Assembly: GCA_023411815.1 (NCBI GenBank)
Contig: JAEYOJ010000108.1
Location: 17,217 to 81,216, forward strand
DNA: 64,000 bases
Origin: Pseudomonadota bacterium
Lineage (GTDB): Bacteria; Desulfobacterota; Desulfovibrionia; Desulfovibrionales; Desulfovibrionaceae
Reading direction: 5' to 3'
Shown here: positions 24,142-33,489 of the stretch, piece by piece
Layout of the letters: each line of letters opens with the position of its first letter
Numbering within the stretch: the first letter of the stretch is position 1
Made by a program: the position numbers and the translations under genes
The notes under the pieces: generated by a model
Seen by the model: the letters and a program-made list of their open reading frames with translations, nothing else
The model's database searches: none
Told to the model about the DNA's origin: nothing

Positions 24142-26529
24142 ATGAGAATTGGAACTAAGATACTCGCCTCGGGCGTCAGTCTCGTGGCAGCGACGGCGGT
24201 ATGCATCGTCGCCATCATTTATTGGAAGCAGGGTCAGCTCGAGGCTGAAATGCACGAGACCTTCGAGGAGCAGGCGCAGCAGCAGATCCTCCTTGCCGGT
24301 CACGACGCCTTGGGGCTTTTGAAGTCCCAGCACGAGAGCCTGACCAAACTTCTGGAGAGCGACATGCGAGTTATGCGCGAACTCGCCGAGTCGGCCGGAG
24401 GCTTCTCGCTCGCCCCGGAAAGCGTGGAGTGGCAGGCCATGCACCAGGTCAGCGGGAGTGCTGCGCCGACAAGACTGCCGCGCATGCTGCTCGGAGGTCA
24501 GTGGATGGGCCAGAACGTCGATCCCGCCCGGCCCGCTCTCCTGGTGGACAAGCTGCACGCCCTGGTGAACTGTACGGCCACCGTTTTCCAGGTCATGAAC
24601 GAGCGAGGAGACCTGCTGCGCGTCGCCACCAACGTCGTGGCCAACGGCAAGCGGGCCATAGGCACCTACATTCCCGGCGACAGCCCCGTGGCCCAGGCCA
24701 TCCAGGCCGGTCGCGTCTACCAGGGCCGCGCCTTCGTGGTCGACGCCTGGTATCTCACCCGCTACGAGCCCTTGCGCTCCACGGACGGCCGCATCATCGG
24801 CGCGCTGTACGTGGGCGTGCTGCAGGAGAACGTGGACGCCCTGCGCCAGGCCATCAAGGGCGCGGTTATCGGCAAGAACGGCTTCCTGTCGGTGGCGGGC
24901 GGACGCGGGGAGGATCGCGGCATGATCTTCCTGCACAAGGATGGCGCGCTCGAGGGCAAACGGCTGACCGACATCAAAAGCCCTGACGGCAGCGCGCCCT
25001 TCGGGCCGGCCATCGACCGGGCCGTCGCCTCGCCGGGCACGCCCGTGACCATGGAGTACGTCTGGCCCGGCGCTTCCGGAAACGTGGATAAACTGGCCGC
25101 GCTGGTCTACTTCGAGCCGTGGAACTGGGTCGTCCTGGCCAGCGCCGACAAGGCCGACTTCCTGGGCGCGCTGGAGCGCGTCGATGAAGCCGCCAAATCC
25201 ATGACCGTCTGGATCATGGTCACGGCCCTGCTGCTCCTCGCCGCCGGCGCGGTCGTCAGCCTGGGCATAGCCCGCTCCATATCGGTTCCCATCCATCGTT
25301 TCGCCCAGGTGCTTATGAAGTACAACCACGGCGACCTCTCGGCCGAGCGGCTGCCCATGGGCAAGGCCATCGACTGCTGCAAGGTCATGGGCTGCGGCAC
25401 GAACGACTGTCCATCCTTCGGCAAGGAATCCTGGTGCTGGTCGGAGGCCGGCTCCTTCAACGCCACGCCGTCCTGTCCCAGGGTCTTGCGCGGTGAAGAC
25501 TGCAGGGACTGCAAGGTCTACAAGCTGGGCGTGCGCGACGAGATGGAGGAGATGGGCTCGGTGCTCAACTCCATGGGCGACAAGCTGCGCGAGGTGGTGC
25601 GCGACGTACAGGGCACGGCCGGAAGTCTGGCCACGGGCAGCCAGCAGTTGTCGGCATCGAGCGAATCCATGTCCCAGGGAGCGACCCAGCAGGCCGCCGG
25701 CGTGCAGGAGATCTCGGCCAGCATCGAGGAGATGGCGGCCAGCATCCGCCAGAACGCCGAGCATGCCCAGCAGACCGAGCGGACCGCCCTGCAGGCCGCC
25801 ACGGAGGCCGAACGCGGCGGCAAGGCGGTGAACGAAACCGTAACCGCCATGAAGGATATCGCCCAGCGGATCGCCATCATCGAGGAGATCGCCCGCCAGA
25901 CCAACCTGCTGGCCCTCAACGCGGCCATCGAGGCCGCGCGCGCCGGACAATACGGCAAGGGCTTCGCCGTGGTCGCCGCCGAGGTTCGCAAGCTGGCCGA
26001 ACGCAGCGGATCGGCCGCGGCCGAGATACAGAGCCTGTCCTCGCACAGCGTGGGCGTGGCCGAAGGCGCTGGCTCCCTGCTCGCCAGCATAGTGCCGAAT
26101 ATCCAGCGCACTGCCCAGCTCATCCAGGAGATCGCCGCGGCCAACGCCGAGCAGAACCGAGGCGCGGAGCAGATCAGCAAGGCCGTGCGCGATCTGGACA
26201 GCACCGTGCAGCACAACGCCGCCGCGGCCGAGGAACTGGCCTCCACGAGCGAGGAGCTTTCCGGCCAGGCCGAGCATCTGCGCATGTCCATCGGCTACTT
26301 CCACCTGGACGGCAACGGCCATGGCGGTTCGCGCGGCATGCGCCCGATGGAGGCCGCAAGGTCCGTTCAGCCCGTCCGCCGCGCTGCGCCGGCAGTGGCC
26401 GGAAGCAAGCCCAGGGCGATCCAGCCCAGCCAGGAAACCAAGGCCATACGCGCCGCAGCCAAGGTTCCGGCGTCGCAACCCAAGCGTATCAATCTGGATA
26501 TGGCGGACGAAGAGTTCGAGCGGTTTTAA
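24142..26529 (+). CDS. Methyl-accepting chemotaxis protein with Cache sensor and Cys-rich insert
   Basis: 795 residues. Order: membrane helix (about 8-30), periplasmic Cache-type sensor (about 35-345, with [36 protein letters not shown] and [11 protein letters not shown]), second helix, HAMP-like linker, and the MCP signalling domain with tip [24 protein letters not shown]. Between linker and signalling helices, residues 412-457 hold eight cysteines (CC, C, C, CW, C, C..C), a possible metal, cluster or haem site in the cytoplasm. The C-terminus ends DEEFERF, like the other two receptors here. Start ATG 24142; the frame opens at 24013 but the first 43 residues look non-coding. Confidence 0.9.
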   Translation: MRIGTKILASGVSLVAATAVCIVAIIYWKQGQLEAEMHETFEEQAQQQILLAGHDALGLLKSQHESLTKLLESDMRVMRELAESAGGFSLAPESVEWQAMHQVSGSAAPTRLPRMLLGGQWMGQNVDPARPALLVDKLHALVNCTATVFQVMNERGDLLRVATNVVANGKRAIGTYIPGDSPVAQAIQAGRVYQGRAFVVDAWYLTRYEPLRSTDGRIIGALYVGVLQENVDALRQAIKGAVIGKNGFLSVAGGRGEDRGMIFLHKDGALEGKRLTDIKSPDGSAPFGPAIDRAVASPGTPVTMEYVWPGASGNVDKLAALVYFEPWNWVVLASADKADFLGALERVDEAAKSMTVWIMVTALLLLAAGAVVSLGIARSISVPIHRFAQVLMKYNHGDLSAERLPMGKAIDCCKVMGCGTNDCPSFGKESWCWSEAGSFNATPSCPRVLRGEDCRDCKVYKLGVRDEMEEMGSVLNSMGDKLREVVRDVQGTAGSLATGSQQLSASSESMSQGATQQAAGVQEISASIEEMAASIRQNAEHAQQTERTALQAATEAERGGKAVNETVTAMKDIAQRIAIIEEIARQTNLLALNAAIEAARAGQYGKGFAVVAAEVRKLAERSGSAAAEIQSLSSHSVGVAEGAGSLLASIVPNIQRTAQLIQEIAAANAEQNRGAEQISKAVRDLDSTVQHNAAAAEELASTSEELSGQAEHLRMSIGYFHLDGNGHGGSRGMRPMEAARSVQPVRRAAPAVAGSKPRAIQPSQETKAIRAAAKVPASQPKRINLDMADEEFERF

Positions 26530-26606
26530 CCGCCCGTCCACACGATAGCAGAGACTCATCCAGGGCCTGCCCGCAGCGGATTCACGCGGCGGACAGGCCC
26601 TCTCGC

Positions 26607-27068
26607 TCACCCGTCGATCCGCAGGGTGTACGCGGTCGTGGACGGAGCATCCACGGCCCGGACTTCGATCACGTATTCCACATCGTCATCCAGGAAGCGG
26701 TCGATCACCCGCGACGCGCCGTCGGTAGCCGCCCTGGCCAGCAGAAAGCCGTTGCGGTCATAGAGGAGCAGGTCCAGGTCGCTGGGCCCGAATCCGCCGA
26801 GGGTGATGGTGTACGATCCGCTGACCAGCACGGAAAAGAAGAAGAAATCCGAGGGATCATCTACCTGGTTCACGGCCCCGAGGACCGTGACGCCCACCGG
26901 GATGCCGGCGGCCTGGACGAGCGAGTCGTTGGGCTCGCTCTCGGCCACGATTTCCATATCATCGGGCTCGTTGTCGGTGCATCCCGCAGCGGCGAAGAGG
27001 CAATACAGCAGCACGGCGAGAAAGCAGATCCCGGCTTTCGAGCCGCAGACCAAACGCAGCCCAGGCAT
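26607..27068 (-). CDS. Lipoprotein with pre-peptidase C-terminal-like (PPC) domain
   Basis: 153 residues. Signal peptide with lipobox LFAAAGC, so the mature protein is probably lipid-anchored at Cys30. The rest is a single beta-sandwich: ESEPNDSLVQA, DFFFFSVLVSGSYTITL, SDLDLLLYDRNGFLLA and VEYVIEVRA, as in PPC domains that follow secreted proteases. No enzyme domain is attached. Monocistronic; about 190 bases separate it from hflX. Confidence 0.82.
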   Translation of the reverse strand: MPGLRLVCGSKAGICFLAVLLYCLFAAAGCTDNEPDDMEIVAESEPNDSLVQAAGIPVGVTVLGAVNQVDDPSDFFFFSVLVSGSYTITLGGFGPSDLDLLLYDRNGFLLARAATDGASRVIDRFLDDDVEYVIEVRAVDAPSTTAYTLRIDG

Positions 27069-27254
27069 TGCCGCTCCTCCTCTCCTCCATCCCCAGGCCG
27101 CAGCATACGATTTTAGGAGGGCGGGCGGTCAATGATTTGCGGGAGAAGCCACGCACGGAGTCCTCCGCGGCAATGGGAGGCCATGACGTGAACGGGGCCG
27201 GCACGGCAACAGAGGGCTGTCGCAAGGCCGAAGGGGAAACGGAACCGCCTCGGC

Positions 27255-28913
27255 CTATAGCTCGTCGCTCTGCGTCACTTCCGCGTCGCCGGACTCCGGC
27301 AGCTTGTCCAGGATGGCTTCCACCAGCGGCTCCAGGCTGCTCCTGTCCCTGGCCACGGCCGGAATGCCCGAGGGGAAGATGTTGCGCACGATCTGGCGCT
27401 GGTCCTCCGCCAGCGTGTCCCATTTGTTGAGAACCAGCACGCGGGTGATCTTCCCAAGCTCCATCTCGTCCAGGATGAATTCCACAGCCGCGACCTGGGA
27501 CTCCAGCTCCGGCGAACCGGCATCGGCCACGTGCACGAGCAGGTCCGCGGATTCCAGCTCCTCCAGGGTGGCTTGGAAGGCTTCCCGCAATTCGTCCGGC
27601 AACTGGCGGATGAATCCCACGGTGTCCGTGAGCACGATCTCGCGCTCGCGGGGGAAGCGGATGCGCCGGCTGGTGGGGTCCAGGGTGGCGAAGAGCTTGT
27701 CCTCGGCCAGGACCATGGAACCCGTCAGGGTATTGAGCAGCGTCGATTTCCCGGCATTGGTGTAGCCCACCAGGGCCACCACGGGCACGCCGGACTTGGC
27801 CCTCCGCTCGCGCGTGTAGCCCCGCCGGCGGCGCAGGTCCTCCAGCTCGTTCTTGATGCGCGTAATGCGTTCGCGCACGCGGCGGCGGTCGATCTCCAGC
27901 TTGGTTTCGCCGGGGCCGCGTCCGCCGATGCCGCCGGCCAGGCGCGAGAGAGCCCTGTTCTGTCCCACCAGCCGGGGCTGCAGGTACTTGAGCTGGGCCA
28001 TCTCCACCTGCAGCTTGCCCGAGCGCGAGGTGGCGCGCTGGGCAAAAATATCCAGGATGAGCTGCGTGCGGTCGAGCACCTTGCGCTCGGTGATGTCGGC
28101 CAGGGTGCGCTGCTGCGCGGGCGTCAGCTCGCGGTCGAAGACCAGGACCTGGGCGTCCTGCTGCAGGGCCTGGACCTCCAGCTCGGCGATCTTGCCCTTG
28201 CCCAGCACTGTCTTGGGATTCATCTGGCGCACGCGCTGGGTCACACGCCCCATGACGGTCAGGCCCGCTGTGCGCGCCAGCTCGGCCAACTCCTTGAGCG
28301 AAGCCTCCTGCACCTCGCGGGAATCCGTCGATACCGACACCAGCAGGGCGCGCTCCTCGCCGGCCACGGTCCTGCCCTCGACGCCGCGCGCCAGCTCTTC
28401 CTCCAGGGATTCGGCCATGACTGTGAAGTCGAGGTCCAGGCGATCCCAGCGCCTGGGCGGCAGGACCTCCCAGGAGCGGTTCTCGGGATTGGGCGGCAGC
28501 AGATGCGCCACGTGCAAGGTTTGCGGCTGGCCGAGCTTGTCCACGGCCAGGGCCGCGACCGAGTCCAGGCGCAGGAAGAGCATGTCCGTGAGGTCTTCCT
28601 CGGACAATCCGCTGTCGGTGAGGTGCGTGTGCAGGAGGCGCAGGCCGCGCAAACGGCCGCCCACGGCCCGTTCGCGGCCCAACTCGGGAATGAGGATGGA
28701 GTGGGCGTCGCCCACGATGACCATCTCGGGACGGCCCTGGCGGTCCAGGAGCAGGCCGATCTGGCGTCCGCTGGCGGCGGAGAGCATGGCCAGCTCACGG
28801 GCCTGGTCGATGCTGTAGCCGCCCACGGGCGGATAGCGGCGCTGGTAGAGACGCTCCAGTCCCTTGAGCTGGCTGGCCTTGAGCCCTTCGGTGTTGCCCT
28901 GGACCTTGGCTAT
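27255..28913 (-). CDS. hflX: HflX-type ribosome-splitting GTPase, probable AUA start
   Basis: GTPase that binds 50S and splits stalled 70S ribosomes. N-terminal HflX domain (VMGRVTQRVRQMNPKTVLGKGKIAEL), glycine-rich linker GGIGGRGPGETKLEIDRRR, then the G domain with G1 GYTNAGKSTL, G3 DTVGF and G4 NKWD. The frame continues upstream of the first standard start (GTG 28826) with 29 codons of convincing protein (KVQGNTEGLKASQLKGLERLYQ in part) and no ATG, GTG or TTG before a stop. An ATA codon at 28911-28913 lies 9 bases after AGGGAGG and 4 bases after the stop of the upstream gene, and is taken as start. About 552 residues, longer than E. coli HflX. Confidence 0.85.
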   Translation of the reverse strand: MAKVQGNTEGLKASQLKGLERLYQRRYPPVGGYSIDQARELAMLSAASGRQIGLLLDRQGRPEMVIVGDAHSILIPELGRERAVGGRLRGLRLLHTHLTDSGLSEEDLTDMLFLRLDSVAALAVDKLGQPQTLHVAHLLPPNPENRSWEVLPPRRWDRLDLDFTVMAESLEEELARGVEGRTVAGEERALLVSVSTDSREVQEASLKELAELARTAGLTVMGRVTQRVRQMNPKTVLGKGKIAELEVQALQQDAQVLVFDRELTPAQQRTLADITERKVLDRTQLILDIFAQRATSRSGKLQVEMAQLKYLQPRLVGQNRALSRLAGGIGGRGPGETKLEIDRRRVRERITRIKNELEDLRRRRGYTRERRAKSGVPVVALVGYTNAGKSTLLNTLTGSMVLAEDKLFATLDPTSRRIRFPREREIVLTDTVGFIRQLPDELREAFQATLEELESADLLVHVADAGSPELESQVAAVEFILDEMELGKITRVLVLNKWDTLAEDQRQIVRNIFPSGIPAVARDRSSLEPLVEAILDKLPESGDAEVTQSDEL

Positions 28914-28917
28914 GGCT

Positions 28918-29517
28918 TTATGCCTCCCTGCCGGAGATGTACTCCGAGATCATGGCGTCGTAGGCCGAGACGCGGCGGAAGGTCTCGGCGGCCAGTTCCC
29001 GGCGCAGTTCGAGCCCGGCCTTGAAGCCGCTGGCGCCAAGCTCGGCCATGATGCGAGGATAGTGCAGCGGATCCGGGACCACCAGCACGGAATGGAAATT
29101 CTTTGCCGCGGCGCGCAGCAGCGTGGGTCCACCGATGTCGATCTGCTCCACAGCGGCCTTGAGGTCGGCCTGGCCGCGCACGGCCGAGGCGAAATCGTAG
29201 AGATTGACGCAGACCAGGTCGAAGGCCTTGATGCCGTGGTCAGCCAGGGTCTTCAGATGGGTGGGATCGTCCTTGTCGGCCAGCACGCCGCCGTGAATGT
29301 GCGGGTGCAGCGTCTTGACCCGGCCGCCGAGGATCTCGGGGAAGCCCGTCACGGCGCTGACGGAAGTGACCGCCAGGCCCGCGGCCTCCATGGCCTTCTT
29401 GGTGCCGCCCGTGGAAACCAGCTCAACGCCGTGGCCGGCCAGGAAGGCGGCGAACTCGGCGAGGCCCGACTTGTCCGTGACGCTCAAAAGCGCCCTGCCG
29501 ATGGGCAGCATATCCAT
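28918..29517 (-). CDS. IMP cyclohydrolase (stand-alone N-terminal half of PurH)
   Basis: Closes FAICAR to IMP, last step of de novo purine synthesis. The 199 residues match only the MGS-like cyclohydrolase domain of PurH: RALLSVTDKSGLAEFA, STGGTKKAMEAAGL, GRVKTLHPHIHGG, VCVNLYDF and IDIGGPTLLRAAAKN. The transformylase domain is encoded separately at 14588. ATG 29517 is preferred to 29523 because AGGAG lies 7 bases upstream of it. hflX follows at once, with a 4-base gap, implying one transcript. Confidence 0.93.
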   Translation of the reverse strand: MDMLPIGRALLSVTDKSGLAEFAAFLAGHGVELVSTGGTKKAMEAAGLAVTSVSAVTGFPEILGGRVKTLHPHIHGGVLADKDDPTHLKTLADHGIKAFDLVCVNLYDFASAVRGQADLKAAVEQIDIGGPTLLRAAAKNFHSVLVVPDPLHYPRIMAELGASGFKAGLELRRELAAETFRRVSAYDAMISEYISGREA

Positions 29518-29583
29518 GCGCATACTCCTGTTTGTTGGAGCCTGTGCCAGATTTGCAGCCCCTTGGCAAGCCGCCTCCGTGTT

Positions 29584-29631
29584 GGCTTCCCGCCCTTACA
29601 GTAGGGGTAGGGAGGGATAGGGCGGGAAGCC
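29584..29631. repeat. 13-bp inverted repeat with purine-rich loop
   Basis: GGCTTCCCGCCCT pairs perfectly with AGGGCGGGAAGCC across a 22-base loop. Located between the TPR gene and the IMP cyclohydrolase gene, both on the minus strand. No T run, so it may be a weak terminator or an mRNA structure. Confidence 0.5.
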
Positions 29632-29660
29632 GTTCCGGGAGGGGATGCTGAACGGAAAAA

Positions 29661-30221
29661 CTAGGCGGCCTGGCTCATCAGTTCCTTGGCCTGGGCGTTC
29701 TCCGGATCGTTCTCCAGGATGCGCGCCAGGTGCTCCTTGGCCTCGGCGTTGCGGCCCAGGCAGATCAGGCAGCCCGCCAGGGAGTAGCGGATCTCGTTCT
29801 TCATGGGGTCGAGCTGGAGGTAGTTCTCCAGGTGCGGGACCACCGCCTCAAGGCGACCCAGGGTGTGGGCCAGGCGGATGAGGCCGAAAATGGCCACCAT
29901 ATTCTCGGGATTCTTCTCCAGGGCCTTGACCATGTGCTCGAAGGCGTCCTCCTCGCGACCGATCTCCATCTCGACCAGGGCCATGCCGGCCAGGGGCTTG
30001 TCGGACTCCTCGATGGAAGCGGCCTTCTTATAGAGGGTCAGGGCCTTGTCCAGCTCGCCGCGCTGCACGGCGATGGTGGCCATGCCGAGGTAGGGGTCGG
30101 CGTGCACGCCGTTGGAGCCGATGGCCTTCTTGTAGTAGTCCTCGGCCTTGTCCAGCTCACCCATGAACAGGTAGCATTCACCGAGTTCCTTGTTGATCTC
30201 GTAATCCAGATTGGTGCTCAT
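29661..30221 (-). CDS. Tetratricopeptide repeat protein
   Basis: 186 residues composed of about five TPR units (ELGECYLFMGELDKAEDYYKKAI, LGMATIAVQRGELDKALTLYKKAA, and so on), a helical scaffold for protein contacts. No signal peptide. Start ATG 30221 has GGAGGGG upstream; the frame to 30305 runs into AT-rich intergenic DNA. It is divergent from the flagellar operon, but no sequence feature ties it to motility. Confidence 0.85.
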   Translation of the reverse strand: MSTNLDYEINKELGECYLFMGELDKAEDYYKKAIGSNGVHADPYLGMATIAVQRGELDKALTLYKKAASIEESDKPLAGMALVEMEIGREEDAFEHMVKALEKNPENMVAIFGLIRLAHTLGRLEAVVPHLENYLQLDPMKNEIRYSLAGCLICLGRNAEAKEHLARILENDPENAQAKELMSQAA

Positions 30222-30505
30222 GATCCCCTCCGTAGGGTGGTTTATTGCGTATGACGATGCCGTTGCCGCCAAGATGCAATCACCTTGCCAACCAGAACAA
30301 ATCATATATGTTATTGTAATTTAATAGATTTCTTCAAGAACCACCCACCTCCAGGAATGAAAAAACGCCCCACCTGAGCCTGCGGCTACCCTTGCGGCAG
30401 GGAATTGTTTTCCCAACCTCTACGTCATCCGCCAGCACCTGCCCTGTCGGCTTCCAGACAGGGTCATTTTATAATTTTATTCTATTATATCAAATTTTTA
30501 CAATA
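30222..30505 (+). other. AT-rich divergent intergenic region upstream of flgB
   Basis: Holds a hairpin CCCTGTC/GACAGGG at 30442-30463 followed by T-rich sequence, and a long AT-rich stretch (30464-30505) directly upstream of the sigma-54 site. The AT-rich part is a plausible place for activator or IHF binding; no specific site could be named. Confidence 0.45.
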
Positions 30506-30521
30506 TGGAACGAGCTTTGCT
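30506..30521 (+). promoter_or_regulatory. Sigma-54 promoter of the flagellar operon
   Basis: TGGAACGAGCTTTGCT agrees with TGGCACGRNNNTTGCW at every informative position except one (C to A). The predicted start is near 30532, about 65 bases before flgB. RpoN control of basal-body genes is common in polar-flagellated bacteria. Confidence 0.75.
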
Positions 30522-30597
30522 ATCTGGTGTGCGTTCCGAACCGACATCCGCCTCGGGCATGCACGCTCCGAGGCCCGCAGAAGGAGGATGAACGACA

Positions 30598-31008
30598 ATG
30601 AAGACGCTGTTCCAGCCGCATATGGAGCTCACCAAGAAGGTGATGGACCTGAGACTGCAACGTCAGAATCTCGTCATCGCAAACATCACCAACATCAATA
30701 CGCCGAACTACAAGCCGCGCAGGCTGGATTTCGAGGAGAAGCTGCAAAAGGCCCTGGATATCGACGCCCGCGGCAAGATGGCCAGAACGAATGAGAACCA
30801 TGTACCGGCCGCGTTCAACGCCAAGAACTTCTCCGGTGACTGGGAGAAGGAGTTCAAGCCCCGCGCCGAGCATGGACAGGATTCCGTGGACCTGGACAAG
30901 GAAATGGCCATCCTCAGCAAGAACACCATGCTCTATGACGCCTTGAGCCAGATCACCAAGGGCGCCTACCAGGGCATCAACAAAGTCATCAACGACAACA
31001 AGTCCTAG
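30598..31008 (+). CDS. flgB: Flagellar basal-body rod protein FlgB
   Basis: Proximal rod subunit, exported through the flagellar type III apparatus. 136 residues, with the family pattern LRLQRQNLVIANITNINTPNYKPRRLDFEEKL at the N-terminus and helical termini that form the rod coiled coil. ATG 30598 is preceded by AGAAGGAGG. First gene of the flgB-flgC-fliE-fliF-fliG-fliH-fliI operon, under a sigma-54-type promoter. Confidence 0.94.
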   Translation: MKTLFQPHMELTKKVMDLRLQRQNLVIANITNINTPNYKPRRLDFEEKLQKALDIDARGKMARTNENHVPAAFNAKNFSGDWEKEFKPRAEHGQDSVDLDKEMAILSKNTMLYDALSQITKGAYQGINKVINDNKS

Positions 31009-31022
31009 GAAGGAGGTCAGCC

Positions 31023-31466
31023 ATGGACTTCATGACCGCAATCGACGTGGCCGCCTCGGGTCTTGCCGCCAAACGGACGCAGATGAACATCATCTCGTCC
31101 AACATGGCCAACATCAACACCACGCGCACTGCCGAAGGCGGCCCCTACAGGCGCAAGACCGTGATCTTCGAGACCACGGGCACGCGTTCGCCCTTCGACA
31201 GCGCCATGATGGACGCCATGGAGCGCGAGCTCAAGGGCGTCAAGGTCTCGCACATCACCAAGGACAGCCGCCCCTTCAAAGTCGTGCACGACCCCGGACA
31301 CCCCGACGCCGACGAGTTCGGCAACGTGCGCTTCCCGGACATCAACGTGGTCGAGGAGATGGCTCACATGATCACGGCCATGCGCTCCTACGAAGCCAAC
31401 GCCGCCTCGGTGGAGTCCATCAAGTCCATGTTCAACAAGGCCCTGCAGATCGGCCAGAGCGTCTAA
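31023..31466 (+). CDS. flgC: Flagellar basal-body rod protein FlgC
   Basis: Second proximal rod subunit, 147 residues. N-terminal AIDVAASGLAAKRTQMNIISSNMANINTTRT is the rod/hook family signature; the C-terminal block with EEMAHMITAMRSYEANAASVESIKSMFNKAL is diagnostic of FlgC. Ribosome binding site AGGAGG 15 bases after flgB. Confidence 0.95.
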   Translation: MDFMTAIDVAASGLAAKRTQMNIISSNMANINTTRTAEGGPYRRKTVIFETTGTRSPFDSAMMDAMERELKGVKVSHITKDSRPFKVVHDPGHPDADEFGNVRFPDINVVEEMAHMITAMRSYEANAASVESIKSMFNKALQIGQSV

Positions 31467-31504
31467 ACCGAACGGAATCGAAAAAACGATAGGGAGTGAG
31501 TGAT

Positions 31505-31831
31505 ATGAGCGTTTCCAATGTCGCCATGAAGGCATACTCGAAGGCCCTGGACGCCCACAAGGAGGCCGAGAAGAAGGCCCTGGGCAGCAGCGGCTACAAT
31601 CCCGACGCCGAATCCAGCTTCACCAAGACCATGAATGCCTCGCTCAAGAAGGTCAACGACCTGCAGTTGGAGAAGAACGCCATGGTCGAGGCCTTTGCCT
31701 CGGGCGAGAACCAGAACGTGCACGAGCTCATGATCCAGATCCAGAAGGCGGGCCTGGCCATCAACATGACCAGCGCGGTGCGCAACAAGATCATGACGGC
31801 CTATCAAGAAATAATGCGCATGAACTTCTAG
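31505..31831 (+). CDS. fliE: Flagellar hook-basal body protein FliE
   Basis: Links the MS ring to the rod. 108 residues; SSFTKTMNASLKKVNDLQ and the C-terminal NVHELMIQIQKAGLAINMTSAVRNKIMTAYQEIMRM are typical. ATG 31505 is chosen because GGGAG lies 8 bases upstream; a GTG at 31496 would leave no room for a site. Confidence 0.93.
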   Translation: MSVSNVAMKAYSKALDAHKEAEKKALGSSGYNPDAESSFTKTMNASLKKVNDLQLEKNAMVEAFASGENQNVHELMIQIQKAGLAINMTSAVRNKIMTAYQEIMRMNF

Positions 31832-31886
31832 CGGCGACGCTTTCTCTGGAACCGACACACTATACGCGAGCTGAGGAGCACGGACA

Positions 31887-33488
31887 ATGCCTCCCTTCCT
31901 GCAAGACAGTCTGAATAAGCTGAAGGCCTTCTGGGGCGACCGCTCCATGGCCCAACGGGTCATGATCGGCGGCCTGGCGGCCTCACTGGTGGTCATCTTC
32001 CTCCTGCTCATAGTCTGGCTGAACCAGCAGGACTACAAGGTCCTGTACTCGAACCTCCCTCCCGAGGACGCGAGCAGGGTCGCCGCCGAGCTGAAGAAGC
32101 AGAGGATCGACTACAAGCTTGAGGACAGCGGAAAGACCGTGCTCGTCCCTGCCGACCAGGTCTACCAGCTGCGCCTGGACATGGCGGGCGGAGGATTACT
32201 GCACGGCACGGGCCTGGGCTTCGAACTCTTCGACGAGGTCAAGATAGGCCAGACCGACTTCGTGCAGCGCATCAACTATCAACGCGCCCTGCAAGGCGAA
32301 CTGTCGCGCACCATCACCGACTTCCCCGAGGTGGAGCGCGCCCGCGTGCACATCGTCATGCCCCACAAGAGCCTGTTCATAGAGGAGCAGGCTCCGCCCT
32401 CGGCCTCGGTCATCCTCAAGCTCGTCGAAGGCCGGGAGCTCAACCAGAAGCAGCTCGAGGCCATCGTCAACCTCATGTCGCTCTCGGTGGAAGGGCTGAC
32501 CAAGAACCAGATCACCGTGGCCGACGTGGCCGGCAAGCTGCTCTACCAGGCCGATGCCGACGATTCGGTCAAAGGCCTGACCCTCGGCCAGCTCGAATAC
32601 CGCACAGCTCTGCAGCGCAACCTCGAACAGCGCATCGAGCAGCTCCTGACGCCCGTGGTGGGCATCGGCAAGGTCATCGCCAGGGTCAACGCCGACGTGG
32701 ACTTCAGCCAGAAGACCATCACCAAGGACATTTTCGACCCCAGTTCCTCCGTCGTGCGCAGCGAGCAGCGCACCGAGGAGCAGACCAGGGGCAGGGCCAA
32801 TATCGAAGGCGGCGCGCCCGACCCGAACTTCCGCGGCGACGGCTTCAACGGAAGCCTGTCCAGCCAGGATTCCAACCGGGAAACCCGCACAACCAACTTC
32901 GAGATCAACAAGGAACAGCAGAACATCGTCGTGCCGGTGGGCGAGATCGACCGCCTGTCCGTGGCCGTAATCGTGGACGGCACCTGGCAGGCAGCCGCCG
33001 ACGGCCAGGGCCAGCCCGTGTGGGTGCCGCGCTCCCAGGAGGAGATCCAGCGCATCACGGATCTGGTGCGCAACGCCGTGGGTTTCAGCAACTCGCGCGG
33101 CGACTCCATCGAGGTCTCCAACATTTCCTTCGGCGAACCCGACCTGTTCGGTGAGCCGAGCCTCATGCAGACCATGCTCGAATACATGCATCGCCTGGGC
33201 AAACCCATCCTCAACGGCCTGCTGATCTTCCTCTTCCTGCTGCTCATCGTGCGGCCGGTGGTGCTCTCGCTCATCAAGCCCAAGGTCGCGGCCGAGGAAG
33301 TCGAGGAACTCATCAGCCTGCCCGAGGCCGACGAACGCCTGGCCCTCGAGGAAGGCGTGCAGGACGAGGTGCTGGACCTGAACAGACGGCTCGAGCTGGC
33401 CAAGGCACAAGCCTTGCAACTCGCCGAGAAGGACATGGATCAGGCCGTGGCGGTGCTCAAGAACTGGCTGAAGCAAGAGGCAGCCTAA
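31887..33488 (+). CDS. fliF: Flagellar MS-ring protein FliF
   Basis: 533 residues forming the MS ring in the inner membrane. Two membrane helices (about 25-47 and 440-462) flank the large periplasmic part containing the secretin-like fold regions: DYKVLYSNLPPEDASRVAAEL, FELFDEVKIGQTDFVQRINYQRALQGELSRTI and VRNAVGFSNSRGDSIEVSNISF. The cytoplasmic C-terminus, which binds FliG, is short and acidic. fliG begins 1 base after the stop. Confidence 0.96.
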   Translation: MPPFLQDSLNKLKAFWGDRSMAQRVMIGGLAASLVVIFLLLIVWLNQQDYKVLYSNLPPEDASRVAAELKKQRIDYKLEDSGKTVLVPADQVYQLRLDMAGGGLLHGTGLGFELFDEVKIGQTDFVQRINYQRALQGELSRTITDFPEVERARVHIVMPHKSLFIEEQAPPSASVILKLVEGRELNQKQLEAIVNLMSLSVEGLTKNQITVADVAGKLLYQADADDSVKGLTLGQLEYRTALQRNLEQRIEQLLTPVVGIGKVIARVNADVDFSQKTITKDIFDPSSSVVRSEQRTEEQTRGRANIEGGAPDPNFRGDGFNGSLSSQDSNRETRTTNFEINKEQQNIVVPVGEIDRLSVAVIVDGTWQAAADGQGQPVWVPRSQEEIQRITDLVRNAVGFSNSRGDSIEVSNISFGEPDLFGEPSLMQTMLEYMHRLGKPILNGLLIFLFLLLIVRPVVLSLIKPKVAAEEVEELISLPEADERLALEEGVQDEVLDLNRRLELAKAQALQLAEKDMDQAVAVLKNWLKQEAA

Positions 33489-33489
33489 C

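Noticed and set aside
24115..26610. 831-codon open frame on the minus strand opposite the Cys-rich chemoreceptor
   Set aside because: No recognisable motif, low-complexity Gly/Ala/Leu/His composition and no ribosome binding site; the plus-strand receptor explains the region.
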